From Owenweeksia sp. (GTDB lineage Bacteria; Bacteroidota; Bacteroidia; Flavobacteriales; Schleiferiaceae): 33,155 nt of DNA. Both the position numbers and the translations under genes were made by a program. The number at the start of each line of letters is the position of its first letter. Positions within the stretch are counted from its first letter, which is position 1. Shown here one piece after another: positions 15,174-23,508 of this stretch. The notes under the pieces are model-generated. The model had not been told where the DNA came from. It worked only from the letters and a program-made list of their open reading frames with translations, and did no database searches. The stretch covers positions 1 to 33,155 of the forward strand of contig JANQHO010000065.1 of assembly GCA_028277105.1 (NCBI GenBank), read 5' to 3'.

Positions 15174-15863
15174 ATGCCAGTAATTGAAACTCATAACCTA
15201 GAACGCGTTTACCAGGATGGTAGCCAGGTCATCAAAGCGGTAGACGGTATCGACCTTCAGATCGATGAAGGCGAATTTACCGCTATCGTAGGGCCTTCCG
15301 GCTCGGGAAAAACCACTTTGCTCAACCTCATTGGAGGGTTAGACAAACCTACGGGTGGACAAGTAAGCATAGCCGGGGAAAACATCAGTGATCTCTCGGA
15401 TAACCAAATGATCAACTTCCGGCTAGAGCACATCGGTTTTGTATTTCAGGCTTATAATCTTATCCCGGTGCTTACGGCTGTTGAAAATGTGGAATTTATT
15501 ATGTTACTGCAGAAAAAAAGCAAGGTAGAGCGCAGAAGAAGGGCTACTCAATTGCTGGAAGCGGTGGGTTTGGGCGACCGCCTGGACAAAAAGCCGGGTG
15601 AGCTTTCGGGTGGACAGCAGCAGCGGGTAGCAGTAGCACGGGCCCTGGCTTCTAAGCCTGACTTTGTACTGGCTGATGAACCCACGGCTAATCTAGACAG
15701 TGCTTCTACCGCCAACCTGCTGGATATCATGGCCCGCCTTAACCGGGAGGAGAATATGACCTTTGTATTTGCCACCCACGACCAACGGGTGATAGACCGT
15801 GCCAAACGGATCATTACGGTGGAAGACGGTAAGATCAAATCTGACGTGAAAGTCGATCATTAA
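15174..15863 (+). CDS. ABC transporter ATP-binding protein, LolD/MacB type
   Basis: This 229-residue ATPase has every catalytic motif: Walker A GPSGSGKTT (40-48), Q-loop Gln92 in FQAYNLIPVLTAVENV, signature LSGGQ (144-148), Walker B FVLADEPT with Asp168 and Glu169, D-loop NLDS and switch His202. The FQAYNLIPVLTA and N-terminal RVYQDG segments place it with LolD/MacB/FtsE-type domains that serve four-helix permeases. It begins 11 bp after the second permease and 11 bp separate it from the outer-membrane gene. It should energise the two permeases encoded just upstream. Confidence 0.96.
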   Translation: MPVIETHNLERVYQDGSQVIKAVDGIDLQIDEGEFTAIVGPSGSGKTTLLNLIGGLDKPTGGQVSIAGENISDLSDNQMINFRLEHIGFVFQAYNLIPVLTAVENVEFIMLLQKKSKVERRRRATQLLEAVGLGDRLDKKPGELSGGQQQRVAVARALASKPDFVLADEPTANLDSASTANLLDIMARLNREENMTFVFATHDQRVIDRAKRIITVEDGKIKSDVKVDH

Positions 15864-15874
15864 ATTCTTTACCG

Positions 15875-17092
15875 ATGCGCCTTCGCATTTTCAGCTTCTT
15901 ACTTTGCTTAACCTTTCTTTTAAAAGGTCAGGAAGAGCCTAAGAAAACCGACCTCAAAGGTTACGTAAAGCTGCTGGGCAGCTTCAATTCTTTCAATAAG
16001 GATTATTTCCCCCCCAACCCCTTTATTGCAGATGATATTATACCAGCCAGTTCCCAGGACTATCAGATCCACAATCGCTTTGATTTTAAATATTACCCCA
16101 ACTCTAAACTTACTTTTGGGGTAGGAATGCGCAACCGCCTTTTTTGGGGCTATCAGGTAGAAAATCCACCCCTGCCCGGTCAGCCCAGCTTTTACCAGTT
16201 GTTAGATGAAGACAACGGCCTGGTAGACCTTTCCTTTCTCTATTTTGAAAGTGATGTGGTATTGCTTCACACCGTTTTCGACCGCTTGTGGGGGCAGTGG
16301 GAAAATTCTCAGTGGATGGTACGCCTGGGGCGGCAACGCATTAATTGGGGAGTGAATACGGTATGGAATCCCAACGATATTTTTAACCAGTACAATTACT
16401 TTGATTTTGATTACGAAGAGCGCCCCGGTTCCGATGCTTTGCGGGTACAGTACTTCCCCAATTTCAAATCCACCCTGGAATTCGGTTTTGCTCCGGCACA
16501 AGATCTGAAAGAATCGGTAGGAGCGGTGTTGTACAAGACCAATTACAAAAAATACGACCTTCAGTTTTTAGCGGGCTATTACCAGCAAGATCTGACAGCC
16601 GGCCTGGGCTGGGCCGGTAATATAGGCCAGCTGGGTTTTAAAGGGGAAGCTAATTACTACCTGCCCCTGGAAGAAAGCCGCGACACCAATTTCATTGCTA
16701 GCATTTCCCTGGATTACCAGTTTGGTTTTGGCCTGTACACTCAGGCCTCTTACCTTTATAATGGCCTGGGAGCTGAAGACCCCGATCTGCTCAGCTTCCT
16801 GTCTCTCAATACTACCCAGGTACAGGATGCCAAGAATATTTTTCCCTTCCGCCATACTTTATTTACTCAGGTAGGTTATAATATTACCCCTCTCTTCCGG
16901 GCCGATGCCGCGGTAATGTTTACCCCCGATCTGAAGAATATCATCGTATTTCCAACCCTCACCTACTCCCTGCTCAGCAACCTCGATGCTTTACTGGTAG
17001 CCCAGTATTTCATCAGCCAGAATCCCTTTGAGAATGATAATGTAGAATGGTTGAGCGGGGTGATATTCGGGCGGTTGAAGTATTCGTTTTGA
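15875..17092 (+). CDS. Outer-membrane beta-barrel protein of the Lol-like operon
   Basis: This 405-residue protein has a signal peptide (about 1-18, LLCLTFLLKG) and then alternating short aromatic-rich strands to a C-terminal Phe (RLKYSF), the usual signature of an outer-membrane barrel. The segment WMVRLGRQRINWGVNTVWNP resembles the conserved RxGRQxxxWG element of DUF1302-type barrels, but I cannot assign a family firmly. It is the last gene of the operon, 11 bp after the ATPase. In this setting it could be the outer-membrane acceptor or exit for the cargo carried by the LolA-like protein; an unrelated porin role is also possible. Confidence 0.75.
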   Translation: MRLRIFSFLLCLTFLLKGQEEPKKTDLKGYVKLLGSFNSFNKDYFPPNPFIADDIIPASSQDYQIHNRFDFKYYPNSKLTFGVGMRNRLFWGYQVENPPLPGQPSFYQLLDEDNGLVDLSFLYFESDVVLLHTVFDRLWGQWENSQWMVRLGRQRINWGVNTVWNPNDIFNQYNYFDFDYEERPGSDALRVQYFPNFKSTLEFGFAPAQDLKESVGAVLYKTNYKKYDLQFLAGYYQQDLTAGLGWAGNIGQLGFKGEANYYLPLEESRDTNFIASISLDYQFGFGLYTQASYLYNGLGAEDPDLLSFLSLNTTQVQDAKNIFPFRHTLFTQVGYNITPLFRADAAVMFTPDLKNIIVFPTLTYSLLSNLDALLVAQYFISQNPFENDNVEWLSGVIFGRLKYSF

Positions 17093-17142
17093 GTAGTCCA
17101 TGGTCTAAAGACCGAAGTTTAAAAAGTTATCCCGAGTTAAAC

Positions 17143-17268
17143 TGTCACCCAGAGCGTTCCGAAAGCTTTGCTTTTGGGAATGTATCGAAGGATGCCAACC
17201 TCTTCTTATCATCATTCCGGGCGAAGACCCGGAATCTTAAAGTTGGGATCGCGGATCAAGTCCGCGAT
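17143..17268. repeat. REP-like palindromic repeat cluster, left of the metal-uptake block
   Basis: There are three units. 17143-17196 opens TGTCACCCAGAGCG and closes TATCGAAGGATGCC around a bulged hairpin. 17214-17235 is ATTCCGGG, 6-base loop, CCCGGAAT (perfect). 17248-17268 is ATCGCGGA, 5-base loop, TCCGCGAT (perfect). These resemble the dispersed intergenic palindromes common in Bacteroidota genomes. Related units lie at 23509-23769. An open frame across them is not a gene. The rest of 17093-17376 shows nothing else clear. Confidence 0.7.
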
Positions 17269-17376
17269 GATCACCAGCGGGTCTCGACTAGAGCCTGTCT
17301 TCCAGAGCTATATGTTGTATAGTTGATTGTCAGGTTGTCTGATTAGATGAGTAAACTCAGCAATTTTTTAAGTTAA

Positions 17377-17393
17377 TTTAGACTATTTCTAAA
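17377..17393 (+). promoter_or_regulatory. 17 bp dyad upstream of the DUF4856-imelysin operon
   Basis: TTTAGA-N5-TCTAAA is a perfect inverted repeat with six-base arms, 46 bp before the preferred ATG at 17440. The size and AT-rich form suit an operator of a metal-responsive regulator such as a DtxR/MntR or Fur family member, but that identity is inferred from the operon content only. Confidence 0.5.
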
Positions 17394-17439
17394 CAATATG
17401 AATTATTTTCGCTGGCTCAAACTTTTAAAACTATTTAAG

Positions 17440-18531
17440 ATGAATTCAAAGAATTGGCTGTTTCTTATCATGATGGCCCTTGTAATTGTAAGCTGTAGTG
17501 ATGACGATGATGATGATGATTCATCACCACAACTGAATATTCCCAGTGAATATGTGTCCCCTGCTTTTGAGGCTAACGTAACCGCTGAGAGTATTGTAAT
17601 TGACGAATTATCAACGATGACAAGTGCCGCGAATGATGCAGAGTCTAATGCTCAATCATCTACTGTAGCACCCATAACTTATCCCGGAACATTGTCTGGT
17701 GTAACTTTACCAAGCTACCGTGCTTTAGTTGAAGACTGGTTGGTAGAACTAGTAAAATCAGCCAACGATGATGATGGATTTCAAAATCCTGGTTCAGGTA
17801 CTCCTGCCATGGGAGAAGAAGGCGGATTATTAGGTACCAGGCTTTTGGATGAAAATGGATTAGAGCTGGAACAAATGGTACAAAAAGGGTCATTTGGAGC
17901 GGCTTTGTACAATCACGCCTTAGACGTTATTAACGGAGATTTAGGTAATAGTGCTGCTATCGATAAGTTGGTCAAAATTCATGGTACAGGTCCTGCCTTT
18001 GACCCTACAGCAACAACTGCTGCTGCTACTTATTCGCGCAGAAGGTCAAATCAAACTACTCAAACGGGTCCGTTTTATGACATTAGAACGGCTTTAATAA
18101 CTGCTAAGGCAGCCATTGAAGGTGGTAGTGATTTTGATTCTCAAAGGGATCAAGCCTTAGCTAACTATCTATTAGCTTGGGAAGAGTCCAACTTTGCTAC
18201 AGTAATTTACTATTGTAATGCTACAAAAGTACAATTACAGGCAGCCGGGTCAGACGATGAAGCACTCGGAAATGCAATGCACGCCTATGCTGAAGGAGTG
18301 GGATTTGCTCATGGTTTCAAAGGCTTGGCTACAAAGAAGATATCAGATGCACAAATTGATGCTATCCTAGCCTTATTAAAAGCACCTGAAGGACAGGTAC
18401 CGCAGAGCTATCAATTTCTTAATGATGCTTCATTGTTAAGTGATCTGGATGATATTATTACTCAAATCAAAGATATTTACGGCTTCACTGACGCGGAGGT
18501 TAGTACTTTCTTCGTTAATGATCCTCAATAA
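17440..18531 (+). CDS. DUF4856-type surface lipoprotein
   Basis: This 363-residue protein starts with a lipoprotein signal peptide with lipobox IVSC (Cys19), followed directly by Ser and seven Asp. An acidic stretch right after the lipidated Cys matches the lipoprotein export signal described for Bacteroidota, so it is probably displayed on the cell surface. The C-terminal half (ANYLLAWEESNFATVIYYCNATK, read in parts LLAWEESNFATVIYYCN, and GFAHGFKGL) fits my memory of DUF4856, a family of unknown function often found near imelysins. An in-frame ATG at 17398 exists, but it is only four bases after the dyad and gives a poorer signal peptide. Codons are AT-richer than in genes to the left. Confidence 0.78.
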   Translation: MNSKNWLFLIMMALVIVSCSDDDDDDDSSPQLNIPSEYVSPAFEANVTAESIVIDELSTMTSAANDAESNAQSSTVAPITYPGTLSGVTLPSYRALVEDWLVELVKSANDDDGFQNPGSGTPAMGEEGGLLGTRLLDENGLELEQMVQKGSFGAALYNHALDVINGDLGNSAAIDKLVKIHGTGPAFDPTATTAAATYSRRRSNQTTQTGPFYDIRTALITAKAAIEGGSDFDSQRDQALANYLLAWEESNFATVIYYCNATKVQLQAAGSDDEALGNAMHAYAEGVGFAHGFKGLATKKISDAQIDAILALLKAPEGQVPQSYQFLNDASLLSDLDDIITQIKDIYGFTDAEVSTFFVNDPQ

Positions 18532-18536
18532 AAACT

Positions 18537-18568
18537 ATACACCTTGCCAAAAAGTTGGCAAGGTGTAT
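18537..18568 (+). terminator. Strong hairpin between the DUF4856 and imelysin genes
   Basis: ATACACCTTGCCAA (18537-18550), loop AAAG, TTGGCAAGGTGTAT (18555-18568) form a perfect 14 bp stem starting five bases after the stop codon, followed by CTTCTTCTTT. It could terminate transcription partly, or protect the 3' end of the first message, lowering expression of the downstream genes relative to the first. Confidence 0.7.
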
Positions 18569-18602
18569 CTTCTTCTTTAACAACCCAATTAAAATAAATC
18601 AC

Positions 18603-19691
18603 ATGAAAAAGAGCATAAATATTTTACTGGTGGCTATATTGTTCTTTGCTATTTCATGTAGTGATGACGAGGACAGTAATAGCAATTCTAACTTTGATCG
18701 TGCAGCAATGCTTCAAAGTTTAGCAGAAAACCTTATCATACCCAATTTTGAAACTCTACAAACTAGTGTTAATAGCCTCCAAACAGCTGTAAACGATTTC
18801 GTTACAAATACCAATGAAGCTAACTTATTAAGTGCAAGGCAGTCGTGGATGAACGCTGTTATGGATCATCAGCACTGTTCTGCTTTCGGATTTGGGCCTG
18901 CTGAACTACCGTTAGGGTCATATGCTTCTGTTTTAGGTGTATTTCCTGTTAGCGAATCCAAAATAGAGGCGGCTATCACCAATCCAAATTTTAATCTGTC
19001 TTCCAGTTTTGACAGAGATTTACGCGGTTTTTACACAGTGGAATATCTCATCTATGGAACTGGACAGACTGATGCTCAGATTGTCGCAGGTTTCGACCAG
19101 GACCGAAAAGACTATTTAGTGTTAATAGTCAATGAGTTAAAGACCACCTTTGACAATATTGTAAATGAGTGGAATACGACCTACTTACAAGAATTTGTGT
19201 CAAGGAATGGCACTGCTGCAGGTAGTTCCACGTCATTGCTTTACAATGAATTTGTCAAAGACTACGAGAATCTCAAAAACTTCAAGCTGGAGCTACCTGC
19301 GGGCTTAACGGCTGGTCAGCCAGGTGCTGATGGGTCATTAGTAGAAGCCTTTTATAGCGGGATAAGTCGTGAGCTTATTGTCGAGCACTTTGAAAACTCA
19401 AAAAACATTTATCTGGGGCTTTCCAGAGATGGTCAAGAGCTTATAGGCTTTGACGAATATCTGGCCTCTGTTGAAGGGGGCCCTGAGCTTGTCTCAAAAA
19501 CCTTAACTGCCATTGACGAAATTGATATGGCTATCGCAGATTTACCTCAGGGAAGGTTATCTGATGAGATTGAAGCACCAGAAGTAGAAACATTACGCGA
19601 CTTACTACAAGACAATACCGCTAATTTCAAAAGTTCAATGAGTTCATTACTTGGAATAAGTATTACGTTCAATTCAGGTGATGGTGACTAA
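18603..19691 (+). CDS. Imelysin (M75/IrpA-like) family lipoprotein
   Basis: This 362-residue protein starts with lipoprotein signal MKKSINILLVAILFFAISC (Cys19), followed by SDDEDS, again an acidic surface-export type signal. The body fits imelysin: an early Trp helix (ARQSWMNAVMDHQ), FGFGPAELP and an RGFYTVEYLIYG segment. The family motif GxHxxE appears here as GFYTVE (142-147), with Tyr in place of His. Imelysins are linked to iron acquisition and their peptidase activity is doubtful. The ATG at 18603 is chosen; an in-frame TTG at 18555 lies inside the hairpin and is rejected. It is 15 bp upstream of the HTTM gene. Confidence 0.88.
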   Translation: MKKSINILLVAILFFAISCSDDEDSNSNSNFDRAAMLQSLAENLIIPNFETLQTSVNSLQTAVNDFVTNTNEANLLSARQSWMNAVMDHQHCSAFGFGPAELPLGSYASVLGVFPVSESKIEAAITNPNFNLSSSFDRDLRGFYTVEYLIYGTGQTDAQIVAGFDQDRKDYLVLIVNELKTTFDNIVNEWNTTYLQEFVSRNGTAAGSSTSLLYNEFVKDYENLKNFKLELPAGLTAGQPGADGSLVEAFYSGISRELIVEHFENSKNIYLGLSRDGQELIGFDEYLASVEGGPELVSKTLTAIDEIDMAIADLPQGRLSDEIEAPEVETLRDLLQDNTANFKSSMSSLLGISITFNSGDGD

Positions 19692-19706
19692 CATTTCCGC
19701 TTTTGA

Positions 19707-21077
19707 TTGACTAATAATTTTTCATATCGTTCTATCATAAACTACCTGGGGCAATCGACATCGATTGCCCCTTTAGTTGTTTTTAGGATCGCATTTGGGT
19801 TGGTGATGTTATTGAGTACCGTGCGATATATGTGGATGGGCTGGGTAGATACACAGTTGGTAGACCCTATTCTTCATTTCAGTTACTACGGCTTTGAGTG
19901 GATACAGCCGCTTCCCCGCTTAGGTATGTATTCGGTATTTAGCCTTATGATCATCAGCTGTTTAGGAATTTTGTTAGGCTTCTATTATCGCATAGCGGCC
20001 TTTCTTTTCTTTTTATGTTTTTCCTATGTAGAGCTCATTGACCTTACCTATTACCTGAATCATTATTACTTCGTTAGCATTGTTTCCTTTTTTATGATAT
20101 GGATTCCTGCTCATCGCTACTTCTCACTGGATGTCAAAAGAAATCCTGATTTGGCGCTGCTTGAAGTGCCCAGGTGGACCATCTTTATCTTCAAACTTCA
20201 AATAGCTATTGTTTACTGCTACGCAGGTTTGGCCAAGATCAATCACGATTGGCTGATCAAAGCACTGCCATTAGCGATATGGCTTCCAGCTAAAAGCAGT
20301 GTGCCGCTGATCGGACCGATCTTTCAATACAAAACCACGGCCTATCTCTTTAGTTGGATAGGTATGCTTTTCGACACTTTTATCATTTTTGGTTTAATGT
20401 TCAGGCAAACCCGATGGCTGGCTTATACAGCCGTTGTCATCTTTCATCTGCTTACCGGTATTCTTTTTCAAATTGGTGTATTTCCAGTAGTGATGATCTT
20501 TGCGGTGACCATATTCTTTTCCGACAGCTTTCATCAAAAGGTACTAAGCAGTATAGCAAGATTATTGAAAATAAAAGACTTATCCTGGGGAAATAGCCCA
20601 AGCGCTGTGCGGCCATTACAAAGAAGTAAATGGCTTTGTGCTTTTTTAGTGGTCTTTTTTCTCTTCCAGCTTGTATTTCCTTGGAGGTACCTGCTCTATC
20701 CGGGCAATATTTTCTGGACGGAGGAAGGTTACCGGTTTGCCTGGCGGGTAATGCTAATGGAGAAGGCGGGGACAGCCACATTTTATGTAAAAGATGGAGA
20801 GAAGGGAAGGGAGGGTTCTGTGATCAACCATCAATTTCTAAATCCACATCAGGAGAAACAGATGGCCATGCAACCAGATCTTATTTTGCAGTTTGCCCAC
20901 TTTCTCGATGATTATTATCGAAATCAAGGCATGAAAGATCCTGTAGTCAGGGCAGAAGTATGGGTGACCTTAAATGCCCGACCGGCACGTTTGTTAATAG
21001 ACCCGACCATTGACCTGAGCCAAATTAGGGATACATGGGTGCACAAAGATTGGATAACTTCATATGAGATGGACTAA
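19707..21077 (+). CDS. HTTM-domain membrane protein, vitamin K-dependent gamma-carboxylase-like
   Basis: This 456-residue protein has about eight hydrophobic segments between residues 20 and 330 and a soluble C-terminal part. PLVVFRIAFGLVMLLS opens the HTTM domain, and GYRFAWRVMLMEKAG, FLNPHQEKQMAMQPDLILQFA and RAEVWVTLNARP (each quoted as a short part) are typical of bacterial gamma-carboxylase-like proteins. The eukaryotic enzyme carboxylates Glu with reduced vitamin K; the bacterial role is unknown. The start is TTG at 19707: an in-frame stop lies immediately upstream and no ATG follows until well inside the first helix. It ends directly against the TonB receptor ATG with no gap. Confidence 0.85.
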   Translation: MTNNFSYRSIINYLGQSTSIAPLVVFRIAFGLVMLLSTVRYMWMGWVDTQLVDPILHFSYYGFEWIQPLPRLGMYSVFSLMIISCLGILLGFYYRIAAFLFFLCFSYVELIDLTYYLNHYYFVSIVSFFMIWIPAHRYFSLDVKRNPDLALLEVPRWTIFIFKLQIAIVYCYAGLAKINHDWLIKALPLAIWLPAKSSVPLIGPIFQYKTTAYLFSWIGMLFDTFIIFGLMFRQTRWLAYTAVVIFHLLTGILFQIGVFPVVMIFAVTIFFSDSFHQKVLSSIARLLKIKDLSWGNSPSAVRPLQRSKWLCAFLVVFFLFQLVFPWRYLLYPGNIFWTEEGYRFAWRVMLMEKAGTATFYVKDGEKGREGSVINHQFLNPHQEKQMAMQPDLILQFAHFLDDYYRNQGMKDPVVRAEVWVTLNARPARLLIDPTIDLSQIRDTWVHKDWITSYEMD

Positions 21078-23483
21078 ATGAAAAAGCTGGTTATTTTATT
21101 GCTTTTGATCGCGCCTTTCAGCTTGCTTCATAGCCAAACCTATACTGTATCGGGTAAAGTAGTATCTAAAGTTTCATCAAAACCTCTTAGAGAGGCTACC
21201 GTTTTTATTCGGTCTTTGAATTTGAATACAAAGACAGACAGCCTGGGGAATTATAAGCTTATCCTATCAAAGGGAGATCACATTATTGAAGCGTTTAGAC
21301 CTGGTATGGCGTTAGCAACTAATGTCATTACCGTTGACAAGGATCAAACGGTAGATTTTTATTTGGTGGAGCTTACAGGAAACCTTGAAGAAGTAGAGGT
21401 TCGTAACAGGCGTGAAACACTTGCTGGAATATCCCGCTTAAGGGCGGTGGAGAACTTTGGTATTTACGAAGCGAAGAAGAATGAACTGATCTTGCTTGAC
21501 GATTTTGCGGCCAACAAAGTCAATAATAACGCACGGCAGATATTTGCGAAAGTACCTGGGTTAAATATATGGGAAAGTGACTTTGCCGGACTGCAGCTGG
21601 ACATAGCTACAAGGGGCTTAGGCCCGAGCAGAACCGCCAATTTCAATACCCGGCAAAATGGGTATGACATGAGTGCCGATGCACTAGGGTATCCTGAAAG
21701 CTATTATCTCCCTGCCATGCAGGCCGTAGAACGAATTGAAATTGTAAGAGGAGCGGCTTCCCTGCAGTATGGAACTCAATTCGGAGGTATGCTAAACTTT
21801 AAACTAAAGGAAGCCCCGGATAAGCCCATTGAATTTAACATTGAGCAGGCGGTTGGTTCTTTTGGGTTGACCAATACATTCTTAAGTGTGGGTGGTAGAA
21901 AAAAAACCTTAGACTATTACGGTTATTACCAATACCGCAGAGGAGATGGCTGGAGAGAAAACTCAGGCTTTGAAGCGCATACCGGTTTTACACGAATCGG
22001 TTGGCAAGTAAATGATCGTCTCAAACTGGGTGCAGAATACTCACTATTGTATTATGAAGCACAGCAACCGGGGGGCTTGACCGATGACTGGTTTGAAAGC
22101 GGGGACCTTGAACAATCTCTTCGTAATAGAAATTGGTTCAGGGTATCATGGAATTTATTTGCGGCCACAGCCGATTATCGTTTTTCCGATAAAACACAAT
22201 TAAACCTGAAGACCTTCGGGCTCCTATCACAACGCGATGCTTTGGGAAACCTGGAGCAAATAGGCGTACTGGATAACCCTAATGAAAACCGTACGCTTAT
22301 CAGAGATCAGTTTAGGAATTTTGGATCGGAACTTCGCTTACTGCATCGCTACAACCTACAGGGTAAGAAATCTGCCCTGGTATTAGGAGCGAGGTATTAC
22401 AATGGTTTAACTGATAGAAAGCAAGGGAATGCCAATGCTAGTGACAGGGCTGATTTTGAATTTTTAAATCCGGATGATCCGGAGGAATTTGATTATGATT
22501 TCCCGAGTATAAATTATGCTTTTTTTGCAGAAAACCTTCTTAATTTTACTTCTCGCTTTAGGATTACCACAGGTTTCCGGCTTGAACACATCAGAACAGA
22601 CGCTGAGGGCATATGGAAACTAAACCGTTTTGATTTTGCCGGTAATTTGATTTCATCTACAGAAAACACCGATGCTTCATCAGAATCACGCACCTTCCCT
22701 TTATTTGGTGTTGGATTGAGTTATTACTTAAATGAGAATTTGAGCCTTTACAGTAACGCTTCACAGAATTTTCGCTCTATTACTTTTAGCGATCTTAGAG
22801 TGGTTAATCCTAATTTTCAGTTGGATAGCCTTATTACCGATGAGCGGGGTTATAATGTGGATTTTGGTATTCGGGGAGCGCTTTTCCCGTGGTTGAACAT
22901 TGACATTAGCGCTTTCCTCATGCGTTATAACCAAAGAATAGGCTTATACGAGCTGCCCGGTAGCACTACTTTATTCCGTACTAATATTGGTGATTCAAGA
23001 CATATTGGTATTGAGTCCTTTATGGAATTAGACTTTTGGAAAGTGATTAGAAAGACAACCAAACAATCTAATTTGGCGATATTTTTGAATCTGGCCTTAA
23101 CCGATGCTTCTTATATCAATTCTGAGATTACAGCTATCCGTAATCGTAGAGTGGAGTACGTGCCGGAAGTTATGATCCGTACTGGAATAAATTATCGATG
23201 GAAAGGCTTTAAGACAACCTATCAGTTTTCTTATCTGGGAGAACAATTCTCTGATGCTACCAACTCTGTTTTTAACCCCAATGCGTTAACTGGTCTTATT
23301 CCATCCTATTATGTGATGGACTTGTCCATAGAATATCAATACAAAAGCTATAAGGTGTCAGGAGGCGTCAATAATTTAACCAATGAGAAATACTTCACTC
23401 GTAGAGCTGAAAGCTATCCGGGTCCTGGCATTATTCCCGCTACTATACGAAGCTTTTATTTTTCACTGGGTGTAAACTTATAG
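21078..23483 (+). CDS. TonB-dependent outer-membrane receptor
   Basis: This 801-residue receptor has a signal peptide (1-19, LLHSQ), an N-terminal carboxypeptidase-regulatory-like beta-sandwich (about 21-95, TVSGKVVSKVSSKPLREATV), a plug domain (about 125-245, including IFAKVPGLNIWE and VERIEIVRGAASLQYGTQFGG) and a 22-strand-type barrel to the end. The overall plan is close to FecA/FhuA-like receptors for iron chelates. The ATG at 21078 is directly after the HTTM stop, so translation is coupled. With the imelysin and DUF4856 lipoproteins it suggests uptake of iron or another metal complex; the ligand cannot be read from the sequence. Confidence 0.94.
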   Translation: MKKLVILLLLIAPFSLLHSQTYTVSGKVVSKVSSKPLREATVFIRSLNLNTKTDSLGNYKLILSKGDHIIEAFRPGMALATNVITVDKDQTVDFYLVELTGNLEEVEVRNRRETLAGISRLRAVENFGIYEAKKNELILLDDFAANKVNNNARQIFAKVPGLNIWESDFAGLQLDIATRGLGPSRTANFNTRQNGYDMSADALGYPESYYLPAMQAVERIEIVRGAASLQYGTQFGGMLNFKLKEAPDKPIEFNIEQAVGSFGLTNTFLSVGGRKKTLDYYGYYQYRRGDGWRENSGFEAHTGFTRIGWQVNDRLKLGAEYSLLYYEAQQPGGLTDDWFESGDLEQSLRNRNWFRVSWNLFAATADYRFSDKTQLNLKTFGLLSQRDALGNLEQIGVLDNPNENRTLIRDQFRNFGSELRLLHRYNLQGKKSALVLGARYYNGLTDRKQGNANASDRADFEFLNPDDPEEFDYDFPSINYAFFAENLLNFTSRFRITTGFRLEHIRTDAEGIWKLNRFDFAGNLISSTENTDASSESRTFPLFGVGLSYYLNENLSLYSNASQNFRSITFSDLRVVNPNFQLDSLITDERGYNVDFGIRGALFPWLNIDISAFLMRYNQRIGLYELPGSTTLFRTNIGDSRHIGIESFMELDFWKVIRKTTKQSNLAIFLNLALTDASYINSEITAIRNRRVEYVPEVMIRTGINYRWKGFKTTYQFSYLGEQFSDATNSVFNPNALTGLIPSYYVMDLSIEYQYKSYKVSGGVNNLTNEKYFTRRAESYPGPGIIPATIRSFYFSLGVNL

Positions 23484-23508
23484 TTTTCTGAGAGCATCCT
23501 GTACAACC

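Noticed and set aside
17102..17113. GGTCT-AA-AGACC hairpin after the outer-membrane barrel gene as operon terminator
   Set aside because: The stem is five base pairs with a two-base loop and no following T-run, so it is too weak to support.
17047..17322. Short open frame running from the barrel gene end through the intergenic stretch
   Set aside because: It is formed by the end of another gene in a different frame plus REP-like palindromes, and has no protein-like features.
18555..18602. N-terminal extension of the imelysin gene from a TTG start
   Set aside because: It would begin within the 3' arm of the strong hairpin and bury the lipoprotein signal peptide behind 16 extra residues.
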